64,000 nucleotides of DNA. Source: Mangifera indica (taxonomy: Eukaryota; Streptophyta; Magnoliopsida; Sapindales; Anacardiaceae). The position numbers and the translations under genes are program-made. The stretch is taken from positions 1,860,001 through 1,924,000 of the forward strand of contig NC_058141.1 of assembly GCF_011075055.1 (NCBI RefSeq), in the 5' to 3' direction. Below, in pieces: positions 33,686 through 46,790 of the stretch. Position 1 is the stretch's first letter; each line of letters opens with the position of its first letter. Below the pieces are notes generated by a model that saw only the letters and a program-made list of their open reading frames with translations, had not been told where the DNA came from and made no database searches.

Positions 33686-34616
33686 CCAAATCTAACAATA
33701 AATAGTCTTAATAGGTCAAATATTTTTAGAATGGTCCAACATCATGTTTCATCCATCTAATTTGATTATTTTTTGTTGGTTTGGATTAAATCAAAACCTA
33801 TATGTAATGATTCTAATTAAAGTTACAATCAAACCAAACTGGTTTGGTCTCAAAAATCAACTTATCTCAATCGAATTTGTTTAAATCAATTTGAATTAAA
33901 CTTGAACTGAAAGGAATAACTTGTTCTTGAAACTGAATTGAACTAGAGTTAGAGGGAGCTCAATTTAGTTCCACTCATGGTTCGGATGGATGGCTTAATT
34001 CATTTCGAGTTTGACTCATAGCTTAATTCAAATCATATCAAATAATTATCAGAACAACATTGTTTAACTATTTTTAGATAAATAACGTTATTTTGTCAAT
34101 GAATTACTAATTCAAGCAACAAACTTGAACCAAGAATTCAAGCCTAAATTTAAATTTTAAACTTAGAAATCACGCTAAACTCAAATTATTCTTAGCTTTG
34201 ACTTAATAAACTAAAGTCAAACTCAATCTATACTATTTTTATTTAAATCAAATTAAAACTAAATAATGCTCAAACTAGTTTAGGTTCTTATATACCCCTA
34301 ATTCCAAATATGATATATTTTATTAGAAAAAAAAGTGTGCACATTAAAATTTTAAAAATATTTGCAACTAAGAAATTTCATGAATATATAAAAAATAAAA
34401 TAAAATTTATGAAATAAAAAAATTATCTTAATTTGATGCACCAGCCACTTGAAAATTGAATTCTCAAACATGCCTCTTGGATTTTGAAGGTCAATTTACA
34501 AAAGATTTGGACACTTCAACAATCTCTAATGCTCATCTCTAACCGAAAAGTTAGAAGTCAGAATCAATATTCTATGATACAATTGAGTCAATCTTTTATT
34601 ATATAATTGTATCATA

Positions 34617-34619
<3 letters not shown>
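33686..34619. other. Intergenic, dispersed repeat vocabulary
   Basis: 33740-34290 is made of complementary TTCAAGTT/AACTTGAA-type phrases of the dispersed family described at 13030-13320. No gene is seen. It is unclear whether any pararetrovirus sequence continues on this side of the copia insertion. Confidence 0.4.

Positions 34620-34711
<92 letters not shown>
34620..34711. repeat. Compound microsatellite (AT)n(AC)n
   Basis: About 45 bp of alternating A/T is followed without a break by about 46 bp of alternating A/C. Long frames predicted through it (Val-Cys and Ile-Tyr repeats) are artefacts. Confidence 0.95.
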
Positions 34712-34712
<1 letters not shown>

Positions 34713-34921
34713 TTCCTTTTACTTTCACATTGCATGATGCTTGAGCTAGCCCTACACCAAAATGATCTATTTAAAAAAAAAGTTTTATTTTATGCACCAT
34801 GTTATTCTTTTTGCTTAAAATAAAAAAATTCCATGTGATGCACTCCTAGAGGATATTCAACATTTATTCATTCAAGTAGGAGCACAGTTGTAGTGTAACC
34901 ACGACCCCACTAAAATTTTAT

Positions 34922-35092
34922 GAGTAATATTATATGTACATATTTTAAATATATAAAATATATTCAGAGATGATGTATAATTATGTAATTAAATATTATT
35001 TAATTTTTAATTTAAAATCACTCAATCACATAATAATGTATTATATATATACCTATTTGTATACTTAAAAATATGTACATATAATTTTACTG
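34922..35092. mobile_element. About 170-bp AT-rich MITE, family M copy 2
   Basis: The left end GAGTAATATTATATGTACAT and the right end, read in reverse complement (CAGTAAAATTATATGTACAT), agree almost base for base, giving a terminal inverted repeat of about 25 bp. The centre holds the shared AATATTATTTAATTTTTAAT block. Confidence 0.7.
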
Positions 35093-36991
35093 AAATTTTA
35101 AAATATATATTTTTATTATTTTTATTTTAATTGACAATTATATTTTTACACCCACTAAATATAAATTTTTAAGCTCACTAAATAATTTGTAATACTAAAA
35201 ATGACTAAATTATTTTAATTTAGTAAGTTAATTTTATAATAAATTTAATTAGCTTAATATTTTGCCTCCGCTAACTAAAATTCATGACTACTCCCCTTTT
35301 TAAGCTTTTGGATATATAAATAAACATAGATCTTCTCCAAAATGATGCAAATGGAAGCTTAACACTGTTACCGTATTATAAAGAGTATGGTTGGGGAATT
35401 AGCAAAGGGTCCGTTTGTATGATTATAGAATGAGATTACGCAAAAATAAAAGATTAAAAAAAAATACTTTGTGAATTGTTGGAGATTTCTTTATGACCAC
35501 GCCAATTAATGTCCCAAAGGGCCCCCTTTTTCGATTAAAATTCCAATAGCCAGTGACCGTGGCTCATAATTTTAGATCAAAGTCTGGTCAATTTAAATAT
35601 TATTGGATTCTTTGTCACATGGTATTGGACCATTCTAGAAAATTTTGACCTAAAAAGACTATTTATTTAGTTTTTAATAACAGTCCAAAAGCATGTTAGA
35701 TATGGCTTTTAAAATACTTGAACAATTTTTTATTTTTCAAAAAAGAAAAAAAAAAATGTAAGTCCCACCTATCTTATTTTTATTTTACATCAACAATTAT
35801 TTTATTAATTGAGAGACTCATGTGGATATATTCAAGCAAAATCTAATTGATAAATAATTATTTTTAACTAACTTAGAAAAACCCTATAGATTGGCACCTA
35901 AAATATTGAAAAAATTATTTATTTTTTAATAGCTTTATTTATTTTAAAAATAACCTAGGTTGTATATTTGCAATTGAGAGATATGATAACAATGTCTGAT
36001 AATTAATACCAAATAATATAAATTTTGGAAAAATCATATCCAAAAATAAACTTTTGAAATTAGAGAATTTAAAACTATGTAAATCTCATTTTAAAAACTT
36101 ATGTTTTTCGACGTAGAATCTAAATCTCATAGCTTATAGTTAGGATCGTAACACTCAATAAATATTTTTGTTTCTAAAAATACCCAAAAAAAAAAATAAA
36201 ATTTAATTGATATTATAGATTACACATTTCAAAAATCAAATGGGAGTATGGGACCTTCTTTGGATGCAAATTCATGTGGAAAACACCTAATTTAAAGTTT
36301 ATACTTTTTGGTCAAAAAATTAAAAGTATAAAGAGAGTTTTTTTATTTCAAATTAATTAAGGCCTTAATTCAGATTTAAACCCTAAACAAAAGTAAAAGA
36401 ATCCAAACAATTCCAAAAAAGTGTTAAATTTTTTAATCTCACATTTCTTTTTTAATTATTTTTATGGCAACAATTAAAAAGTAAATTAAAGAAAAGCAAA
36501 AAAAATTGAAATTAATTTTTCATTTTGGATCATCAAATGATTCAAAAGCTCAAGGGCAAAATTGGAACAATAAAAAATATTGATGCAGAAATTTGCACTA
36601 ATAAGAAGTACGTAATATCAAAAGTATGATTTTTTGCAAGTAAATGGTTATTGTTATTGAGTATCACGAATTGAGTGAATAATGAGATATTTTTAGAGTG
36701 ATTCAATCCGCTATTCGGGAGTTTATATCTATTATTATATTATTTATTTCTCTTAAGGAATGCCGACAAAATAATAGGATAAGTTATAAAAAAGTTATCC
36801 ATTTATATTTGTACAATTCTTGTGTAATTACATAAAGAAATAACTTATATCCTAGCATATTTAATATAGACCTTGTTGATTTTCCTTGTTATATTATCTC
36901 GAAAAGATAATAAATAACGATGCGTGATCCCGTATGATAAAAGACTAAAATGACAAATTTAAAAAATCATAAAAAACCAATATTTATTTTA
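35093..36991. other. AT-rich intergenic, nothing supported
   Basis: No domain-bearing ORF, RNA gene or clear repeat is seen. The segment is low-complexity AT-rich with scattered poly-A and poly-T runs. Confidence 0.45.
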
Positions 36992-37162
36992 GAGCAATAT
37001 TGTGTATATATATTTTTTATATATAATTTAGATACGCAAATGATATCTCATCATGTGATTACGTATTACTTTATCTTTAATTTCAAATTATTCAATCACA
37101 TAATAATATATCATCTGTGTAAATAAATTATATATAAAAAATATATACGTATAGTTTTATTG
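36992..37162. mobile_element. About 170-bp AT-rich MITE, family M copy 3
   Basis: It starts AGAGCAATATTGTGTATATA and ends in the near complement, ACGTATAGTTTTATTG. The centre has ATTACTTTATCTTTAATTTC, matching the other copies. Confidence 0.6.
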
Positions 37163-38080
37163 TTACTTTTACTATCTGAATCACTGGATAAAAAGTTTAT
37201 TCCCGTATTCTAAATTAATCTTAAAGTAAATAATGTGTTTTATGTATGTAAATGATATATCCAATCATTATATGTTGTTTGTTTTACTAGTCACTTATCA
37301 CACCTAAACTCTTCGTTACTGGAGTGAATTTTCTTTTAAGAATAAGAATAACCGCACAATAAAAAGCAAAAGCATAAAATTCGGACATTATAAAAAGATT
37401 AGTGTGATTACAATGTATAATTCTTTTATTTTTTATATTTTAGGAACGGATTTAAAAGGGATATAATTTAAATCTTTAGAAAATATATCTTTGATTTTTA
37501 ATATGAATATAATAATTATTTTTTATTACATTACAATTTTAAGTTTTTTTTTTTGGGGGTGATAAAAGCCATGTGAATGTGAATAGAAATATTAATTAAA
37601 ATGATAACTGGGTGGTTGAATTTTTTATTTAATTTTTTTTAAGAAACTAATATTTTTATGCTAGAAGGAAATTAATAATTTCCACGTGTTGATGATGTGT
37701 GAGTTAGTCATCCCCTACTCCAAGAAATTGTTTAGTTTCGTTCAAGCGTTCTAATAATTCTCGAAATTTATTAAATATTCTTGAAAATTTTAAAAAATAA
37801 ACCCTTAAAATGCCAAATGCCAAATGCCAAATTTTAAGAATTTTGAGAAATGTTAGGAAAATCCCTAGGACGGATGAAATAAACTTGTATATACTGTATC
37901 TATAAAATTATATATATTTATAATAAATATTAATTTATATATCATTTTTAATCCATTAATGTATGATTAAATAATTTAAATTAAAGATTAAGTAAAATAA
38001 AATTATAAAATGATAAATTATCATTTGTATTTAATTTGATATTTATAAATTATCAGTGAAAATATATATATATTATCAAT
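37163..38080. other. AT-rich intergenic with a further MITE-like fragment
   Basis: 37890-38070 repeats the wording of family M (ATAATAAATATTAATTTATA and ATGATTAAATAATTT) without clear termini. 37808-37830 has a three-fold short repeat of TGCCAAA. No gene is seen. Confidence 0.4.
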
Positions 38081-38250
38081 GAGTAATATTATATACACTT
38101 ATAATGAATATTAATTTGTATATTAATGATAGTATATCACGGTATGATTAAATATTATTTTATTCTTAAATTTAAATTGTCTAATCATAAGTGACACATT
38201 AATATTAGTATTTAAATTAATATTTATTATAAACATACATAGTTTTATTG
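38081..38250. mobile_element. About 170-bp AT-rich MITE, family M copy 4
   Basis: It begins GAGTAATATTATATACACTT and ends CATACATAGTTTTATTG. The inner arms TTATAATGAATATTAAT and ATTAATATTTATTATAA are reverse complements. The centre block ATATTATTTTATTCTTAA is shared with the other copies. Confidence 0.65.
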
Positions 38251-38439
38251 TTTGTTAATTCAATACTTATTACTAATCAATTACATAATATATGAATACT
38301 ACATTTTAACATAGATTTTTAATTTTTTACCATGAACATTTGGTTGAAATAAACATTCCAAGTGATCCGATGTAGACAAAATCTTGTTAAATAATTTTCC
38401 ACAAATGTTGCCAAATAAATTTTGTGAAAAAATATTACT

Positions 38440-39396
38440 AATGGTGTATTTGGTTCAAACAATATTTTATTTGTTAAAATTGAAAATGACCACAAAAATA
38501 AATCGTTCGTGTAATTTATAATGGGTATAAATTATAAAATAATTATAATGTTTAATAGACAATAATATAAAATATTGAGATAGAATTTTACTAAAACGTC
38601 TTTTTATATTAAACTAAATTAAATCAAAGGTGTGTGGATAATGTTGGGGTGAGGAGACAAGGTGAAACTGCAATAAAATAAAAGTGGGAGCGTTTGCATG
38701 AATTAAGGTAGGGAGGAAATTGTAGTAAATGAGAATAATAGGACTGCATAAAAGATGTAAAAAACTATTTATGAGAAAGTTGTTGTTGGGGTCGTCAACG
38801 ATCAACACAAGTGAATTAACGATAAAAATTGACTTTCTTTCTCTAGATAGATGTCACAAGAACAACTTTAAGATATAATAAGTAGATCCAGTATAGGTTT
38901 TCTAAAGTCTATTGATTTTCATCTCCTTTTAGATTTACTTTCGTGAGATCAAACATATAAGGTTGGCTAAATTGTGAAGATCCCAACCAAACGATGTAGG
39001 TTCAGTGTTGTGCGAAGGGGGTGGCACGATAAAATGGGGATAATTATGTGCATGCTACAATGAGGGGACGATTCTATGTAGGCAATAAGTGGTGAAAGGG
39101 TGGCGAAAGGGTAATTTTGATTTAGAATAAAAAAAATTTTATTTTAATAATAGTTTGAATAAGGGTAAAATAATTGTAATAAAAATATAGGGTTTAATGT
39201 TAATTTAATTGAAAATGGGGATAATTATATTTAGAATTTTAAAATGGGAATACAATTATAACAAAATTAAATTAGCATCTTTTGTGGAGTGATCATCATA
39301 TTAATATTTTATAATCTAATGAATCAAATAAATTAATATTAATAATAAAAAATAATTTATTGAAATAATTTATAATTACCTAATTCACACATCCCA
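38440..39396. repeat. Longer relative of the intron-9 MITE (possibly hAT-like)
   Basis: The start (TAATGGTGTATTTGGTTC) and end region (ATGAATCAAATAAATTAATA then TTATAATTACC) match those of 10921-11345. The interior (38620-39120) is richer in G on the + strand and unrelated to the intron copy, so the element may carry extra or captured sequence. No coding product is recognised. Confidence 0.4.
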
Positions 39397-41500
39397 TAAA
39401 GAAAATGTTTCATGTTTGATCACATCTGAAGTAAAAATTATAAATGAAAATGTTTTTTTAATCATGAAAATAATATAAAAATCAAAATTATACGAAAAAA
39501 AGGGCTAAAATGGGGGAAAAAAACTTAGACTGTGATTTTGCTTCCAAAATTGATAGACCCATTTGCTTTCTGGAATCAAACAGAGAATTTAAAGAATTAA
39601 TTCCCAAGCTAAGTTTAAACTCAGTTCGAATTCGATTTGACTCATTTTAAGCTTGAATTTTTAACTAGTTTGTTATTAAAATGACGTCGTTTTAATACAT
39701 ATTGATTAAAACAATATTATTTTGTATCAAAATTTTTAATTCGTAAATTTGAAGAGTAGCTTAAGCTCGAAAATGTTGGCTAAAGCTTGCTCGAGTTTAT
39801 GTAGAATTGGCTCGTTTTGAGCTTATTCAAACTGATTTTAAATTCAAACAAGTTCAATTCAAATCCAACTTTACATACCACATAAATGAAGAAATGAAAT
39901 CATTTCATCTATATCATGTCATTTTCTCCTTATTGGACTTTTTAAGTCAACCAAATTCGCAACCATAGTTGGTAATTCTTTGAAAATGCGTAAAATTAAA
40001 TTCACAAAATATTAAATATCAACTTGTTAAAAAAATAATGAAATTTTACTACAAAATAAATTTGAGATTGCATAAAAATTATATGTTTACAAGTAACATT
40101 GAACTCGAGTCAATTTGACTCAATTTCAAATCCATATTCGATTTATACTAATTAAATTCAAGTTAAAATTTCAATTCAACAACTTAATTTGAGTTCGAGG
40201 GCTCATTAACTATATTAAGACTGTTCTTCTTCTTCTTAAAGTTATTTTTTATTATTCAAATTAACTTGAGTTTAAATTTAAATTATTCATTTTAGATTTA
40301 AGCCAAGCTTGTACTAATTTTTATTTAAGCTTAATTTGATTCGATTCGAATCAAACAAAAAATTTTGAAATTATATAATTGTTTTTTTATTAGGGTTAAA
40401 AATTAAAAAAAAATCCAAATTGTGAAAAAGCTTGAAGAGAAAGAAACAGTCTTGAATGATGAGGAGGAGCACCTGGCATCCAAAATGGGCCCCATACTTT
40501 ACTTTGAGTGTGGTCCACCTAACTCATATCCATGCTTTGTTGGCCACCATCCTCCAAGTGAAAAATCAACTGGACCCCTTAAGTTTCAGGATTTGTTTGT
40601 AACCGAGGTACTCTTTCGAAAATGACAAAATAACCCTCAAATTTCAATTAATCCCACAAAATTTATCATATATTTAAAACTTAAAATCCAAACCTCAACT
40701 CTCACATACAAAATTTTGTTATCTAATTTACTCACTGCGGTTGTGAGAGAATAAATAGAAAAGACAAAGTGTGGATTCTATTCCAACTTAAACAAGAATA
40801 AGTTTAAGTTCGATTTAAATTTATAGTATTAGATTCAAATTATTTTAAATAGGAAATAACAATATTAGAAAAAAGAAGGAAAAAGAAAAAAATGATCCTT
40901 ATAAAAGAAGACGATGAATTGTCAAAAAAAAAAAAAAGAGAAAAAAATCTAATAAAGAATCGTTAATGAACTCTCGAACGCTAACTGAATTGTGAAGTTG
41001 GAGTTTTAAATTAAGTTCAATTCTTTCAACTCAAATATAGATTTGATTTGAGCCAATTAATTAGACTCATAACCATTTTGAAGATAGATTATATTTTTTA
41101 GGAACGATGATGTAATGTTTCTCGATGGTAATCTAAATTAAAATATAAAAAATTTCGAAGAAGGAAAATAAAATAAATGTATTTAAAAATTACTTTAAAC
41201 ATTTTTATAAATGAAAATTTCAATTTTTTTGCTCAAGTGCAAGGAGAATTTAAATTTATGAATGCGAATTTTAAGGTTGGATTTTATAAAAATTAACTTG
41301 GAATAAGGCCTAATTTACAATCAATTTAAATTTAAAAAATTTGTTAATTTAACATAGAATTTTATCTAATTAACCGATTTCATTAAAACTCAAATTCAAA
41401 TTAAAATGGTTTGGATCGAACTCACTCCTATTAATAAATATGCATTTTTTCATTTAAAAATAAAAGATCCGATAGGGTAATCTATTTCTTGTTGAAGTGG
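39397..41500. other. Intergenic with dispersed repeats
   Basis: 39590-40390 holds dispersed-family phrases, including an AAATGACGTCGTTTT near-palindrome at about 39679. The rest is AT-rich. An ORF at 40422-40625 is listed separately. No promoter element can be called with confidence upstream of 41500. Confidence 0.4.
40422..40625 (+). other. Unrecognised 67-codon open stretch of coding-like composition
   Basis: This frame is less AT-rich than its surroundings and opens with a Lys/Glu-rich run, followed by a Gly/Pro/Cys/His-containing part. I do not recognise it. It could be a gene fragment, an exon of an unseen transcript, or chance. No splice-linked partner was found nearby. Confidence 0.2.
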
Positions 41501-41773
41501 TTGATTCTGTGATACATAAAAAAACATTCTTTAATTTTCCCTGACTCAATAAATAGTTGAGTCTTCTCAGTCTGATTAAAGCCTCTTCCTTTCCCATTTC
41601 ATACTCAATTTGTTCATCTTCTTCAATTGCTATCTCTTCATCTTCTCTCAAAATCCCTTTTTTTTTTTTAAGGTTTCTGATTCTCATCAGTTTTAGATCT
41701 TCCCTTTTGTCTTTTTTCACAGCCTGTAAATTTGCTCTGTTTTTGTACATATCAAGAAACAGCGTAAGCATCA

Positions 41774-44758
41774 ATGGCGGCCAACAAATTTGCAACCATG
41801 TTGCATAGAAACACCAACAAGATTACTGTGATTCTAGTCTATGTACTTCTTGAATGGGCCTTGATCGTTCTCCTTCTTTTAAATTCTCTATTTTCTTATC
41901 TCATCGTCAAATATGCAGGGTATTTTGGCCTCAAAAAGCCCTGTCTATGGTGTTCGAGGCTCGATCACACCTTTGACTCCTCAAACAAGAAGGATTCTTA
42001 TATAGATCTTGTGTGTGATGATCATGCTAAAGAGATTTCCAAACTGGGTTTCTGCTCAGATCATCATACTCTATCTGAATCAAAGGACATGTGCGAGGGT
42101 TGCTCATCCTCGTCGCATCGCGAATTTTCGAAGGATTATGCTTTCTTTCCATGGATGAAGCAGATTGGACTGGTTCAAAATGATGAAGATGGTGCTCAAA
42201 ATGGTGAGGTGGAGTCTAAATGTTCTTGTTGTGGTGTCAACTTGGAGAGAAAGTTTTACTCTCCATATGTGCTATTTAAGCCTTCTTGGGAGGTTTTGGA
42301 TTATCCCCAAAAGGAAAATTTGATGGGAGAAGATGGAGACGATGATCGTTTTGATAAAAATAGATCGGATTCTTTGACCAACCAAATTGAAGATGTTCAT
42401 AAGATTGATGAAGATATGGGAATTTCAATTGAAGGGAGAGAATTGGAGATGGAGGAGAAATTTTCAACTAATGAAAATGAGAAAGTGGGTGTTGTTTTTG
42501 AGAAAGCACAAGAAACTTCTTCTATCAAGGAAGAAGCTTTTTTGAATGCTTCAATGGAGGATCCGTCTTGTGATGAGAGTAAAAATCAAGCAACCCCTGA
42601 AGGTGTGACCAAGCATTTGGAGTTTTACATAGATGGAGAGGATTGCCATTTGATTCCAGTTGAGTTGATGGATCCATTAACAGCTGAACTGAAAAGTGGG
42701 TACAAAGTGAGGGAGCAAGGCGAGGGAAATGGTGAAAATGAAGATGTTATTTTGGATTTTACCATGAATGATGTTGGGACAGAAGTTGATTTGGTAATGG
42801 AGAACAAAGAGAACAGGTTGAGTTCAAAAGAGGCAATAGCATCACTTTCAGCCTATGAAAGTGAAGAGCAAACTAAGGCTATGGTGCTTGAACCAGTGGA
42901 AGAAGAGGATGAGTGGTCTTCATTTATACAAGCAGAAGTTGGAGATTCAATCAAAGACGGGCACGAAGAAGTTGCTGTTGCGCAAACTCCTCAAGATGAG
43001 GCTGAGGGAAGTGAGGAAGCAGCAGGAAGAGATGTGGAATTGGAATCAGATTTTAATCAAGGTACATTATAAGTTTTGTTTGGTGGAAATTTTATTGTAA
43101 CTTTGTATGATGAAACTAGAGCATAAGTTAAGTAGTCTTGTTGATATATATGCAGTTTCTGATGATGCACTTCGAATGCAAAGTGATGAAATTGATAGCG
43201 AGATCTCAATAGGGACTGAGATTCCGGAGCATGAACCAATTGATGATGTTCAAAATGAGCATGATGTTTTTGCTAGTTTTTCTGAATTGCATGTAGATAA
43301 TGATGACAATGGTAAGCTTAACCATCTTATATTGCAATTTTCAGGAATTATTGTAGTCAATCTTCTGATGTTGTTGATTTGATTTTAGGCTTTAAACAAG
43401 CTGAAGACGTTAATTTAGAGTTCAAAACCATAACAATTGAGACAAGTGAAGAGGCAACAATGATCAATCATTTGTCAATTCCTTCCGAGGTTAATGAGAT
43501 TGAAGAAGAGAAAGTTCCTGATACGCCGACTTCTGTTGATAGTCTTCATCAATTACACAAGAAACTGCTGCTACTTGATCGAAGAGAAACTGGAACAGAT
43601 GAGTCCTTGGATAGTGGAAGTGTTCTCAGTGACATTGATTCTGGAGATGGGGTAATGACAGTTGAGAAGTTAAAATCAGCATTGAGAGCGGAACGAAAGA
43701 CGTTAAATGCTTTGTATGCAGAATTAGAAGAAGAAAGGAGCGCTTCGGCAGAGGCAGCGAACCATACAATGGCAATGATAAATAGGCTTCAGGAAGAGAA
43801 AGCTGCGATGCAGATGGAAGCTTTGCAATATCAAAGAATGATGGAGGAACAATCGGAGTATGACCAGGAAGCATTGCAGCTTTTGAATGAGCTTATGATA
43901 AAGAGAGAACGGGAAAAGGCAGAGATTGAAAAAGAGCTGGAATTATATCGAAAGAAGGTTCAGGAATATGAGGCAAAAGAGAAAATGATGATGTTGAGAA
44001 GGAGAAGTGGAACTTCATCTGCTTCTTGCAGCAATGCTGATGATAGTGATGGTCTATCTATTGATCTGAATCTTGACGCAAAGGAAGAAGAGAGTCCTGA
44101 GAGCAACCAGGAAAGTAACAACCAGAACACTCCTGCTGATGCAGTTCTATATTTGGAGTCATTGGCTAACTTTGAGGATGAAAGGTTATCCATTCTAGAG
44201 CAACTCAGGGTTTTGGAAGAGAAATTGTTTAAGTTAAACAACATGGAAGAGCAACATTTTGAGGATATAAAATCAATTGATCATTTTCACAAAGAGAATG
44301 GCAATGGCTACACTGTGGATTATGATTTTGAAGGTGCAACAAATGGGCTAGCAAATGGCTATTTCAAAGAAATGAATGGGAAGCTTCATTATCAAGAAAG
44401 GAAAGTTATTGGTCCAAAGGCGAAGAGACTTCTTCCTCTTTTTGATGCAATTCATGCAGAAACTGAAGATGGAATTGTCAATGGACATGAACTAGAGTTT
44501 GATTCTGTTGTGTCACAGAACTCCTCTATCACAAAGTTCGAACTTGACATCAAGAGGCTTGCACTTGAGGAAGAAGTTGATTATGTTTATGAAAGGCTAC
44601 AAGCTCTTGAAGCAGACAGGGAGTTTCTCAAGCATTGCATCAGCTCTTTAGGAAAAGGAGATAAAGGAGTAAATCTTCTCCAGGAAATCCTACAACACCT
44701 TCGTGATCTCAGAAGCGTCGAGCAACGAGCAAGAAACATCGAAAATTTCACTTCATAG
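41774..44758 (+). CDS. MYOB: Myosin-binding protein, MyoB family (GTD-binding/DUF593 domain), 3 exons
   Basis: Exons 41774-43061, 43156-43311 and 43389-44758 join in phase (GT-AG, both introns phase 1) to give 937 aa. Residues about 18-48 are a hydrophobic membrane anchor, followed by Cys-pair motifs (CLWC at 57-60, then further C..C groups). An acidic, low-complexity middle follows. The GTD-binding coiled coil lies at about 572-678 (MTVEKLKSALRAERKTLNAL onward), and a second conserved coiled coil ends near 930. In Arabidopsis this family binds the globular tail of myosin XI and anchors it to motile vesicles, driving cytoplasmic streaming. The closest relatives by wording are MYOB1/MYOB2 (At1g08800/At1g70750). 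The ATG at 41774 opens the conserved MAA..F...LHRNTNKI leader. The 5' UTR before it is CT-rich (about 41550-41773). Confidence 0.93.
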
Positions 44759-45440
44759 AAACACAAATCAATCACAACTTCATCCAAAAACATTACAGGT
44801 ATTACAATTATCATTTTTTACTTTTAAATCTGTTACATGTTCATTAAAATTCTGTGTTTGATAATTGCAGATTGTTCAAATTCTAGGACAAAGAGGCATC
44901 AAATGCACTTGCAACAGTGCAAAAAATTCCAAGGAAAGTCCCTGGATGGAGAGGGAAGCTCCTGGTGATTAAAAGATCAGCCTAATGATCTTATCTTGGT
45001 GGACTACAAATGAAATTTGCAAGTCTACCCAGTTTTAATATTTCATTTTAATGGTTTTTGGTGTCAAAAGTGAACCCAAATTTTTGGTCGGTTGAGCTTA
45101 TCATGCACTTTTTTTCGGGGAAAAAGGAGTATGATGAGTGTTATGTGTGTGTAGGATAGTGAGGTTCTGAAGGCAACCAAGCTGTCAATTTGTATTATGT
45201 ATTGGGAGAAAAGGCCTTGAGGCTCAATGATCCAACAAAGATTCCAGTTTGTCAGGCAAAACTAGGATTTGTTTATTAGACAGACACAGAATTAGGGGAC
45301 CTCTTTTAGGGGGTTAATATTTTAATCTTTTTTTTTTCTCTTTTAATCATTGCACATTTCACAAGGGGGTTTGTACTTTTGTTTATTATTATTTTGTATA
45401 CTAAATGTATTCGCCCTTCTGTAAGTATATAAAGTGAGTG
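44759..45440 (+). other. 3' UTR of the MyoB gene with a probable UTR intron
   Basis: A GT...AG pair at 44799-44870 (ACAG|GTATTAC to ATTGCAG|ATTG) looks like an intron in the 3' UTR. The GC content and lack of repeats continue to about 45430, which probably marks the transcript end. An intron more than about 50 bases after the stop codon can make an mRNA a nonsense-decay target. Here the exon junction would be about 40 bases past the stop, so that effect is uncertain. Confidence 0.5.
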
Positions 45441-46790
45441 TTTGTTTATTCTGTTTTTGTTTGTTTAGTTTCCAAAGTCTTTAGAATGGATTTCAGTCGG
45501 TAGTTTGAATAAGTGAAACTTGAGTTAAAGTTTTAGTTTGAATTTGAGGACTCGTTAACATTGTGGTATTAGAGCTCTGATGATTATTCATTTTTCTGGT
45601 GTTATTTTTTACTATCTAAATTCAATCTGACTATTCGGGATTTAAGTTGAACTAAAACTAGCCTTTACTTAGATTTAGATTGGCTTGAATCTACATTAAG
45701 CCTTTGTGAAGAAGAAAATAAAAACAGAGTAGATTTAAAAATTATAATTAGGGCATTGCTTTAAGCATAAATAAAGACAATTTGTGGTTGGTAGAAACCA
45801 ACAAAAGTTAAGCAATACATTGTAATTGCTATAAAACAAAACTTACCTTCGGTTCTAACACCACCAGCTTCAACACAAACAAATCTTTAGAAAAAAAAAA
45901 AAACTCATTAGGGTTCATCAAGCAATAAATATTGAGTTTCAAGTATCTTTGCGAGCAATTTCATAGTTGGAGATCATTATCTTTCATTTTCTAAAGATAG
46001 ATTTGTCAAGTTTAACCAGTGTTTAATTTTTAAATCATCGTTTTTAGATGTAAATTTGAGTAGATTTAAACCCAAACTAAAGCCAATTCGGACTTAGCTT
46101 CCGTCAAATCATTTAACTTAAATTGGTAAACAATAATGTTGACAGAATAAACACTAATATTAGAGAAGTGAATAATAACATTAGAGAGATGAACCATCAA
46201 TAACCCTCAAACTCAGATCAAATTATCAAATTAAAGTTCAACTCAAATTTAGTTTGTTTTAACCAAATATAGATTCAACTCAAGTTTAGTTTCCACCACC
46301 TAAAGATTACATAATTCCGCAAAACCTTTCTTTTCATATATTTTCAAGGCAACTATTCTTTGTGGTCAGTCTTACTAATTTTCTTCTTGTATAATTTGCA
46401 ATTGTCCAAGTTGAATTAAATTGGCCTTATTTGAGATTAATTCGATTCGATTTGAATTTACCATTAGACGAGAAACTTCATTTAGTAGAGCTTGACCACC
46501 CTTTTAGGGGAAGCATAGTCACCAAATTGATAAAACCTGAGAAAACTAGTCCTACAATATATTGTTTGAATCTTCAACTTCAATATACAGAAGTTTCACA
46601 TATGAACCAATTATTGTACTTATGGTGGTAACGCATTCCAAGTTGGGTCAGAATCTTGTTCTAATTAATAAATTATCAACATGTTATTAATAAAAGATTA
46701 ATTCCTATCTACAACACGCCCTATAATTATGTTACTAAGATAACCCAAAACCCTAATTTATTCTTTCCACGTCCATGGTCAAGATTAAAA
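45441..46790. other. Intergenic, dispersed repeats
   Basis: 45480-45700 and 46005-46290 belong to the dispersed family. The second block shares its central phrase with 16590-16850. The ORF at 46431-46631 begins in similar repeat wording and has no recognisable domain. Confidence 0.4.

Noticed and set aside
34526..34735. ORF with Val-Cys and Ile-Tyr repeats
   Set aside because: Translation of the (AT)n(AC)n microsatellite.
41454..41795. 113-codon minus-strand ORF upstream of MyoB
   Set aside because: It covers the CT-rich 5' UTR and start codon of MyoB in antisense; the Lys/Glu-rich product reflects CT-repeat complement.
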